Part shown: in pieces, positions 35,224 to 41,099 of the stretch
Layout of the letters: each line of letters opens with the position of its first letter
How positions within the stretch are numbered: the stretch's first letter is position 1
NCBI RefSeq assembly: GCF_006738645.1
Contig: NZ_AP019700.1
Coordinates: 2,244,001 to 2,308,000 of the forward strand
Reading direction: 5' to 3'
DNA length: 64,000 nucleotides
Origin: Stella humosa
GTDB lineage: Bacteria > Pseudomonadota > Alphaproteobacteria > ATCC43930 > Allostellaceae
Program-made: the position numbers and the translations under genes
The notes under the pieces: model-generated
Databases searched by the model: none
Told to the model about the DNA's origin: nothing
Seen by the model: the letters and a program-made list of their open reading frames with translations, nothing else

Positions 35224-35478
35224 GCTTCACCCCCTAAAGGGGGTGGAGAAACCCCCTTCCGAAAATTCATCGCACTGCGCACGGCGGACCCGGCCGGCTG
35301 GCAGCCCTGGATGTGGCGGGTCGGCGCCTGCCCCCCGGACCGGCCCATTTTCCTTTCAGAAACGCGATCCTGTGCGGCGTGGACCCGCGCGGTCTGGCGC
35401 CCTTCGCCGTTTTCGGGTCGAGGGTGCCCCCGAGGGGTCGCTGCCTCGATGCCGACGGCCGTCCGTCCCGTGCCACCA

Positions 35479-35772
35479 TCACGGGCGTCCCGGGAGGCGA
35501 CGGCGGGGCGGCCGCTGCTGGCCCTCCGGCGCGGGCTGGGCCTCCACGGCGGCGAGGCGGGTGGTGACGCCCAGCACCACGTCGGCCGCTTGGCTGGAGA
35601 CATCCGCCAGGCCGACGATATTGGCTTCGGCCGTGTCGAGCCGACCAGCGACAGCGTGAATGGCCTTGGCCAGATCTTCCACCATCTGCGCGAAGGCGAT
35701 GCCGCCGGACTGGAGCACGGCGACCTGGGCCTCAAGGTCAGCGACACGCGCGGCGAGGGCATCCTGGTCCAT
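35479..35772 (-). CDS. coiled-coil protein, 97 residues
   Basis: The ATG at 35772 is chosen since GGAGG lies eight bases before it; it starts two bases beyond the end of the previous gene. MDQDALAARVADLEAQVAVLQ shows heptads, and the second half (VEDLAKAIHAVAGRLDTAEANI, VLGVTTRLAAVEAQ) is helical. The tail is proline- and arginine-rich. It has the features of a small tail or capsid accessory protein, but no family is recognised. The 255 bp after its stop show no convincing gene. Confidence 0.55.
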   Translation of the reverse strand: MDQDALAARVADLEAQVAVLQSGGIAFAQMVEDLAKAIHAVAGRLDTAEANIVGLADVSSQAADVVLGVTTRLAAVEAQPAPEGQQRPPRRRLPGRP

Positions 35773-35773
35773 C

Positions 35774-36190
35774 TCAGTGGCCTCCATCGGCTTGGCCCGC
35801 GGACGGCTCGGGCAGGTCGGGCAACGGCCGGCCGCCATTCATCAGCGCACCGATAAACTCGACGAGCGGCCCGATCAGGTCGGCATTGAAGCCGCTGCGG
35901 TAGATCGCGCTTTCCATGCCGCGCAACCGGCCCTCGGCGGGCGTCGCCATGCCGACTAGGATCACCGTCTCGATGGCATCGAGGTCGAACCGCAGGATGG
36001 CTTCCCGCGCGGCGACCAGCCCGCCGAACGCCCGACTGATCGCCAGGGCCGCGGTGAGGCTGGGGTGCAGGACATGCTGGGCGCCATCGAGCGTGACCAC
36101 GATAGCGTCGGTGCCGGCGGTCGGTGCGCGCTTCGGCTCGCCGATCACCCGATCGGCTTCGGCGGCGGCGATAGGGTCAGGGTCGGTCAT
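35774..36190 (-). CDS. tail assembly chaperone-like phage protein
   Basis: 138 residues. An acidic head is followed by AIVVTLDGAQHVLHPSLTAALAISRAFGGLVAAREAI, a pattern like the gene-transfer-agent and phage tail-tube assembly chaperones: a short beta hairpin with an LxPS/T motif and then a helix. The remainder (ETVILVGMATPAEGRLRG) is helical. A chaperone or tail-terminator role would suit its place upstream of the capsid and tape-measure genes. The identification is tentative. Confidence 0.45.
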   Translation of the reverse strand: MTDPDPIAAAEADRVIGEPKRAPTAGTDAIVVTLDGAQHVLHPSLTAALAISRAFGGLVAAREAILRFDLDAIETVILVGMATPAEGRLRGMESAIYRSGFNADLIGPLVEFIGALMNGGRPLPDLPEPSAGQADGGH

Positions 36191-36301
36191 TGGTCGATCT
36201 CCAAGTGGTAGGGGTGGGGGCGGGCCGGTTTCGGTCGGTGGACGGCCGAAGGCGGCAGCCGGCGGGTTCCGCAGCTGCCATAAACGCCACGAAAAAAGGT
36301 T

Positions 36302-36505
36302 TCAGACCCGCCGCGCATCGGGCTTCCGTCGCAGCATGTCGCCCGGCCATGTCGGGGTGGGTGGCATGTCCGCCGCACGCAGCGGCGGTGGCTCCGGGGC
36401 GTTGCTGGTGCTGCGGGACGGCGCCTGCCAGGCAGCGGCCGCGGCCAGCGCCTGCCTGCTCGGCTTCCTGATGCGCGTGGTCCGTGACGTCTTTTCAGGG
36501 ATCAT
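36302..36505 (-). CDS. possible small protein, 67 residues
   Basis: An open frame from the ATG at 36505: basic, with MIPEKTSRTTRIRKPSRQALAA at the start and several prolines later, no recognisable domain. No strong ribosome site. It lies in a 504-bp region (36191-36694) with no other convincing gene. The rest of that region is the tandem repeat tract at 36594-36700 and noncoding sequence. Treat this call as weak. Confidence 0.25.
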   Translation of the reverse strand: MIPEKTSRTTRIRKPSRQALAAAAAWQAPSRSTSNAPEPPPLRAADMPPTPTWPGDMLRRKPDARRV

Positions 36506-36593
36506 TTCAGAGGCTCCGAACGCGGGTGCCGGGCACCCCAAGTGCCCGCGCCCCCGCGTTTCGGGGCAGGGGGGTATGGGGGGTGAGAACACA

Positions 36594-36700
36594 GGGTGTG
36601 GGCAGGTGTGGGCAGGGTGTGGGCACCCATGTGCGCAGGGTGTCCGCAGGGTGTGCGCACCCCGGTTTTGGCATGTGCGCAGGGTGTGGGCATGTCATGC
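36594..36700. repeat. imperfect tandem repeats, iteron-like
   Basis: About six copies of an 11-14 bp unit resembling GCAGGGTGTGGGCA follow each other, some changed to GTGTCCGCA or GTGTGCGCA. The tract begins just past the 3' end of the helicase gene. Tandem repeats next to a replication gene recall plasmid/phage iterons, but the period is irregular. No DnaA box or AT-rich unwinding region was seen beside it. Confidence 0.45.
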
Positions 36701-38215
36701 GGGCCGGAGCCTGGCGCCATCTTTGCTCGGCGGCCCATAGCGCTCCGAGACGATGGCGCCGCGCTGTTGGAGGCGATGCAAGGCGCTCTCAAATGCCGGC
36801 TTGCCCACGCCTTCGCGGCCGGAGTGTCGGGCGAAGATGGTCGGGGCGTAGTTCCGCGCCTGCATTCGCGGGCTTACCCACTCGCCCGCCGTGTAGGTCG
36901 ACTGCAACAGCGCCAGGAACACGCGGTCAGCCTTGCTGGCCATGGCGGTGCGATCGAGCGACCCCGGCTCGTCCAGGGCGTGGAAGACGCCATCCCGCCA
37001 CTGGACGCGGAAGCTGTCGCCCTTGCGCGCGTAGTTGCTCTTTACGCGGGTGATGATGCGGGTGTCGGGGTCGGCATCGGGATCGGGGTCCTGCTCCATG
37101 TAGAGCATGGACCTGACGCCGTTCGGCCAGTGCGTGCTGCCGCTGTTGCCGGTCCGGGCCGCGGTACCGGCGGCGCTGGGGTGCGACAACAACAGCACGG
37201 CACCGTCGATCTCGATGGCCAGCCGATTAAGGGTGGTCAAGAACGCTCGAACCTGTCGGCGCTTGATCTCGTCGCCCCCGAAGAGGTTGGCACTGCTGTC
37301 AAGGATCAGCAGCTGCGCCTTGAATGCCTTGGCTGCGGCGACAACCTGGCCGTAGTAGGGCGTCACCTTGACCCCACCGCGTCCGTCCTCTTCCACCATC
37401 TCGTGCGCATCGACGATGGCACTGCGCCATGCCATGTCGCCGAAGTCCGACAGATCGGCGCCCATGGAGGCGGCCACCGAGGCCATGCGTCGGTGCAGTT
37501 CGCTTTCGTCGTCCTCGCAGTAGATGCCCAGCGACCGCACCCGCTCCACGGCCCAGCCGAGCCATGATGCGCCAACAGCGGTGGAAGCCTGCAACTGGAT
37601 GCCGCCGACCTGGGATTTGCCCACGCCGCCCGACCCCGAGAACAATGTGCACTGGTGCAGCGGCAGCCAGCCCGGCACCAGCCACGCCCGATCGGGGATC
37701 GGCCTCCCAGCCAGGTCCGCTGCGACCGTGATGTCGAACGACGGCCGGTCGGCGCCGCTGGCATTCAGCGCGGCCTGCTCTCGCAAGAGCGCCGAGCGGG
37801 CCGCGGGGTCGCGCTCGGTGACCATGGTGTGAGCGATTTCCAGGCCGCGCCGATCGACCCAGCAACGGATGATGTCCTCGACCCATCGCTCGGTCGATCC
37901 GGCCGACCAGAGGCCGATGCCGGCGCTGTAGACGCGGAGAACGTAGTCGTAGCCGCCGCCCAGCTCGTAGAGGGGATCCTGCCGGGCCGCCGTGTGGACC
38001 GTCACCGGATCGGCGGTCGCACCGCGGGAGATGATGTCCTTCGCCTTCTCGAACAGTATCCCGTTGATCGCGTCCGCGAACATGTGTCCGGCCAGGCCCG
38101 GGTCCACACGGCTGAGCGCCGTCGGGCCGTTCTGCATCAGGGCGGAGACGAGCGCCTGCTCGGCCTCGACGTTGGCCGGCTGCGCCCGTTGGCCGAAGGC
38201 GCCGCCGTCATCCAT
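36695..38215 (-). CDS. replicative helicase: DnaB N-terminal domain fused to RepA-like ATPase
   Basis: 506 residues. The first ~120 residues resemble the DnaB N-terminal domain (VEAEQALVSALMQNG, GHMFADAINGILFEKAKDI, DPVTVHTAARQD). The rest is a RecA-fold ATPase of the RepA/AAA_25 kind: Walker A FSGSGGVGKSQVG near residue 210, CEDDESELHRRM, QLLILDSSANLFGGDE (Walker B region) and a serine-histidine LLLSHPS motif. It likely unwinds DNA at the element's origin or loads a replisome. The start at 38215 lies inside the end of the preceding small gene. The fusion lets element A initiate its own replication. Confidence 0.8.
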   Translation of the reverse strand: MDDGGAFGQRAQPANVEAEQALVSALMQNGPTALSRVDPGLAGHMFADAINGILFEKAKDIISRGATADPVTVHTAARQDPLYELGGGYDYVLRVYSAGIGLWSAGSTERWVEDIIRCWVDRRGLEIAHTMVTERDPAARSALLREQAALNASGADRPSFDITVAADLAGRPIPDRAWLVPGWLPLHQCTLFSGSGGVGKSQVGGIQLQASTAVGASWLGWAVERVRSLGIYCEDDESELHRRMASVAASMGADLSDFGDMAWRSAIVDAHEMVEEDGRGGVKVTPYYGQVVAAAKAFKAQLLILDSSANLFGGDEIKRRQVRAFLTTLNRLAIEIDGAVLLLSHPSAAGTAARTGNSGSTHWPNGVRSMLYMEQDPDPDADPDTRIITRVKSNYARKGDSFRVQWRDGVFHALDEPGSLDRTAMASKADRVFLALLQSTYTAGEWVSPRMQARNYAPTIFARHSGREGVGKPAFESALHRLQQRGAIVSERYGPPSKDGARLRPA

Positions 38216-38396
38216 GGGCGCCACCCAAGGCGAGGCCGGCGACCAGCGCGGCGACCGGCATCGGCAGGGCGAACCTGCGGGCCAGCACGGTTGCCCGGCG
38301 ACGGTCGAGGGTGCTATCGTCGAACTCGTCGCGGCTGCCCAGCTCGACGGTTTCCAGAAGCCCACCGCGCCCCGCCAGGCTGGTGGGCTTCTCCAT
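38208..38396 (-). CDS. small hypothetical protein, 62 residues
   Basis: Starts at the ATG at 38396 and overlaps the helicase start by eight bases. Charged head (GRGGLLETVELGSRDEFDDS), then RRRATVLARRFALPMPVAALVAGLALGG, a basic helix followed by a hydrophobic stretch. This ending is common in small phage proteins encoded before replication genes. No function known. The overlap suggests translational coupling to the helicase. Confidence 0.55.
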   Translation of the reverse strand: MEKPTSLAGRGGLLETVELGSRDEFDDSTLDRRRATVLARRFALPMPVAALVAGLALGGAHG

Positions 38397-38409
38397 GTCC
38401 GGGGCCACT

Positions 38410-38637
38410 CTATGCGGCCTCGGCGGCGGCACGCTCCAGCCGCTCAATGGCGGCACGCTCCAACCGCTCGACATGCGCCCGAAGCGTGCTTTTCCGGGCG
38501 CACCAGACGCCCCCCAACTTAAAGGCGGGCAGCAGCCCCCGCTCTAGCAAGTGATAGGTGCGGCGCTCGTCGCCGCCGATCTCGCCAGTGATGCCTCGTG
38601 CGCCCACGAGCAGGTCATCCGCGATCCGATCAGTCAT
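38410..38637 (-). CDS. excisionase-like DNA-binding protein
   Basis: 75 residues from the ATG at 38637 (a GTG two codons upstream is also possible). LVGARGITGEIGGDERRTYHLLERGLLPAFKLGG is a winged helix-turn-helix of the excisionase/MerR type, followed by WCARKSTLRAHVERL. Such proteins direct excision of integrated elements or regulate early genes. It is divergent from the Arc-like gene and integrase and shares with them the region holding two palindromes. Confidence 0.7.
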   Translation of the reverse strand: MTDRIADDLLVGARGITGEIGGDERRTYHLLERGLLPAFKLGGVWCARKSTLRAHVERLERAAIERLERAAAEAA

Positions 38638-38675
38638 GCCCACACTCCAATCGCTGGCGACGGTTATGCGTCACG

Positions 38676-38743
38676 TTCCGATATATGTGGGAAGCTATCG
38701 TTGGTCGGCTTGCAATTCAAGCCACTTCCGATAAATATCGGAA
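38676..38743. promoter_or_regulatory. two related palindromes in the integrase control region
   Basis: TTCCGATAAATATCGGAA at 38726-38743 is a perfect 18-bp inverted repeat. TTCCGATATATGTGGGAA at 38676-38693 is a degenerate version exactly 50 bp upstream. They lie between divergent excisionase-like and Arc-like genes, which suggests cooperative binding by one of those regulators. Confidence 0.6.
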
Positions 38744-38771
38744 CGCTGGGAAGATCGCGGAGGATATGGAA

Positions 38772-39296
38772 ATGACGGGGCCGACAAAGCGCGCAGGCGC
38801 GCCGCCTACCTCGGAGCCTAGGCCGGGTCAGAAAACGACCCTGAGCGTGCGCGCAAGCCCGCAGCTCAAGGCGAAGATCCTTGATGCGATGAAGATGTCG
38901 GGGCGAAGCCTGAGCGAGGAGGCCGAGCTTCGGCTAGACTGGAGCTTTGCGGCCGAGGAGGAATGGGGATCGGCCGAGATTCGGCGGATGGCGTTCATCC
39001 TGGCGGGCGCGTTCGATCAATGGGGCCGCGCCGCCGCGATCATGAACGGACACCCCGATTGGACTCCGGCCCAATGGGTTGCAGATCCCGATTGCTACGG
39101 TGCGGCCTCCAGGGCCGTGGTCGAAACGCTCTACAGTAACTTGCCGACCAACGATCCAGATTTGCGCCGCCAGTTCCTCGCCAACCTCATCGTGAGGATT
39201 GAGAGCATCCGGCAGAACGAGGATGGTGCACGCCACGGCACTGCCGGATTCATTGAGCGCATAGAGCCGGCCAAGGCGCCCAAGGTGGAACGCTGA
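38772..39296 (+). CDS. Arc-like ribbon-helix-helix regulator
   Basis: 174 residues from the ATG at 38772 (GGAGG eight bases before; an earlier ATG at 38766 is too close to the site). The core QKTTLSVRASPQLKAKILDAM followed by KMSGRSLSEEAELRLD is an Arc/MetJ-like ribbon-helix-helix. The C-terminal ~110 residues are an extra domain without a known name (RMAFILAGAFDQWGRAAAIM). It overlaps the integrase start by one base (TGATG) and so is produced with it. It probably represses int and the divergent genes through the upstream palindromes. Confidence 0.75.
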   Translation: MTGPTKRAGAPPTSEPRPGQKTTLSVRASPQLKAKILDAMKMSGRSLSEEAELRLDWSFAAEEEWGSAEIRRMAFILAGAFDQWGRAAAIMNGHPDWTPAQWVADPDCYGAASRAVVETLYSNLPTNDPDLRRQFLANLIVRIESIRQNEDGARHGTAGFIERIEPAKAPKVER

Positions 39297-40444
39297 TGGC
39301 CGCTATCCGCAAGCGCATCCTGCCGAGCGGGGAAACCCGCTGGCTGGTCGACTACAAGGACGGCGCGGGGCAGCGGCGGGCCAAGATGTTCCCGACGAAG
39401 CGCGACGCCACGGGATGGTTGGATCGGGCCAAGGGCGAACTGCTGGCCGGAACCCACGTCGCGGACTCCGCGAGCATCACGGTTTCTGAAGCCGCGGAAA
39501 TGTGGCTCAAGCGGGCTGAAACCCACGGTCTGGAGTCCAGCACCATCCGGCAGTACCGCCAGCATGCCGAGCTCCATATCAAGCCGCGCGTCGGCGGGAC
39601 TAAGCTTACGATGCTGACAGCGCCCGCGGTCCAGCAGTTCGCAGATGAGCTGATGGCGGCCGGCTCGCGGGCGATGGCGGGCAAGGTGCTAACAAGCCTG
39701 TCCGGCATTCTGGCCGAGGCGCAGTCGCGCGGGCTGGTCGGGCGCAATGTCGCGAAGGATGTCCGTGTCCGACTTCCGAAGCGGCACAAGGCGCGGCCCG
39801 AGATGCCGACGTCCGAAGAACTGAAGGCGATCGTCACGAACGCGGCCGGCCGCTGGCGCCCCCTGATCCTGACCGCGGTATTCACCGGCCTGCGCTCTTC
39901 CGAGCTCCGCGGCCTGCGCTGGGAGCATGTCGACCTGAAAGCCGGGGTGCTGACTGTCGCCGGCCGCGTCGACCAGTGGGGCGCCTACGGCTCGCCGAAG
40001 TCGGATGCCGGACGCCGCGATGTTCCGCTGGCGCCGATCGTCACGAACACGCTGCGGGAATGGCGTCTGACCTGTCCGAAGAACGGGGCCGGGGAACTGG
40101 AGTGGGTATTCCCGAACGGGGCCGGCAACCCCGAGAGTCACGCCAACATCGTCAACCGGGGCTTCGACCCTCTCCAGGTCGCGGCTGGCGTCACGGTGCC
40201 GGGCAAGGTGCGGAACGAGAAGGGCGATCTCGTCGACGGTGCCGTGGCGAAGCACAATTTCCACGCCCTGCGCCATGCCGCGGCCGCGCTATGGATTCAA
40301 CAGGGGATCGGGGCGAAGAAGCTGCAAACGCTCATGGGCCATTCCAGCATCCAGATGACTTACGACGTGTATGGCTACCTGCTCGATCGGACCGAAGACG
40401 ATGTCGCGGTCATGGCGCAGGTCCAGGCGCGCTTGCTAGGCTGA
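39296..40444 (+). CDS. tyrosine integrase of element A
   Basis: 382 residues. An arm-binding N-terminal part (RKRILPSGETRWLVDYKD) is followed by a SAM-like core-binding domain (VSEAAEMWLKRAETHGLESSTIRQYRQHA). The catalytic domain has the Arg in FTGLRSSELRGL, HALRHAAAALW with the His-x-x-Arg pair, GHSSIQMTYDVYGYL with the second His and the Tyr nucleophile. All catalytic residues are present, so it should be active. Its C-terminus faces the att site 55 bp downstream. Two arm-type repeats follow the stop directly. Confidence 0.95.
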   Translation: MAAIRKRILPSGETRWLVDYKDGAGQRRAKMFPTKRDATGWLDRAKGELLAGTHVADSASITVSEAAEMWLKRAETHGLESSTIRQYRQHAELHIKPRVGGTKLTMLTAPAVQQFADELMAAGSRAMAGKVLTSLSGILAEAQSRGLVGRNVAKDVRVRLPKRHKARPEMPTSEELKAIVTNAAGRWRPLILTAVFTGLRSSELRGLRWEHVDLKAGVLTVAGRVDQWGAYGSPKSDAGRRDVPLAPIVTNTLREWRLTCPKNGAGELEWVFPNGAGNPESHANIVNRGFDPLQVAAGVTVPGKVRNEKGDLVDGAVAKHNFHALRHAAAALWIQQGIGAKKLQTLMGHSSIQMTYDVYGYLLDRTEDDVAVMAQVQARLLG

Positions 40445-40465
40445 TGCAACACGGATGCAACACGG
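40445..40465 (+). repeat. integrase arm-type repeats, right end of element A
   Basis: Two identical TGCAACACGG copies at 40445-40454 and 40456-40465, period 11 bp, one base after the integrase stop. The same period and sequence occur near the left end (23176 and 23187). Confidence 0.5.
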
Positions 40466-40499
40466 CGGCCCGGAAGCCGCAGAAACCCTAGGGTTGCCT

Positions 40500-40550
40500 C
40501 GGACTGAAAATCCGCGTGTCGGTGGTTCAAGTCCGCCCCCGGGCACCATT
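40500..40550 (+). repeat. attachment-site repeat, middle copy (tRNA-Phe 3' fragment)
   Basis: 51 bp identical to 22997-23047, from the anticodon stem through CCA and two bases. There is no 5' half of the tRNA here, so it is not a functional gene. It is the right end of element A and the left end of element B. Confidence 0.92.
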
Positions 40551-40642
40551 TCTTCCCAAGATATCAACGACTTAACCGCCCCTGCCATAAGGGTGCTTGG
40601 TGGCTTTGCAGCAGGGTCCGCCCGGGTTTGCAGATTCCGTTC

Positions 40643-40803
40643 TCATCCTGTTTTCTGCTCCCAGGCCGTGACCGCCTTCTGGACCGACAGCTTGCACTTG
40701 GCGTCGCGGGAGTAGTACTCGGCCACGGCCGTCGACCGCTGGCCCAGGAAGGCCGCAATTGTCGCGCTGTCGAAGCCCAGATCGGCCAGCACCGTGCCCA
40801 GGT
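40643..40803 (-). pseudogene. C-terminal stub of a second tyrosine integrase
   Basis: In one frame ending at the TGA at 40643 the sequence reads LGTVLADLGFDSATIAAFLG, then QRSTAVAEYYSRDAKCKLSV and QKAVTAWEQKTG. This is the end of a tyrosine recombinase: a helix, the LGQ-type motif (usually LGH) and a catalytic Tyr in AEYYS. Upstream the conserved H-x-x-R and Arg regions are absent and match breaks down near 40803. It does not resemble the end of element A's integrase. Its C-terminus faces the middle att site, the usual integrase placement, so it marks element B as formerly mobile. Confidence 0.7.
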
Positions 40804-40828
40804 CCATCCCCGCGTGTGCGGGGGAGCC
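40801..40828. repeat. solitary 28-bp type I-E CRISPR-repeat-like sequence
   Basis: A single unit with the core CCCCGCGTGTGCGGGG flanked by GGTCCAT and GAGCC, the layout of type I-E repeats, abuts the integrase stub. No second copy occurs at a spacer distance, and there is no leader or cas gene. It may be a relic or a coincidence of a GC hairpin. Confidence 0.35.
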
Positions 40829-41099
40829 GCCGTCATGGCCGCCGTCCGCGCGTAGCGCTTCCGATCCGATCAGCTGATACCGCAGACTTTGGCGCCACCG
40901 GCTTCAGCATCCGGCGCACCGTGGTCAGCCCGACTGAAGCTTCTACCAAGCCCGGCTATTTGAAATGTGAGCGGATGCCTACGAAGGGTCGGGCGTTTCG
41001 CTGTTCAGAGTTCTGAATGAAACCGCACGGCCACCGGCCTTCACGCAAGCTGCGCAGCGCTACAGGGCACAACCCAATCCTGGAATCGGTGCGCCGCGC

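Larger units (their letters stand above)
23048..40499. mobile_element. Element A: integrated phage-like element at tRNA-Phe
   Basis: About 17.5 kb between the first and second copies of the tRNA-Phe 3' repeat. It carries an intact tyrosine integrase at the right end and XRE, Arc-like and excisionase-like regulators. It also encodes a HicBA-type toxin-antitoxin pair, a helicase, a major capsid protein, a tail-chaperone-like protein and a tape-measure protein. No terminase, portal, head protease, baseplate, tail-fibre, holin or lysin gene was found. Paired 10-bp repeats spaced 11 bp apart lie near both ends. Most structural genes run leftwards. Confidence 0.8.

Noticed and set aside
35224-35478. 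Gene between the two small phage genes
   Set aside because: Frames are open on both strands, but none has a start with a ribosome site or a sensible protein; the stretch also contains a G/C hairpin.
40500-40550. Second tRNA-Phe gene
   Set aside because: Only the 3' half is present. There is no 5' acceptor strand or D-arm, so it is an att remnant; the same applies to 59030-59083.
40801-40900. CRISPR array
   Set aside because: Only one repeat-like unit exists; no second unit appears 60-62 bp away on either side, and no cas gene is present in the window.
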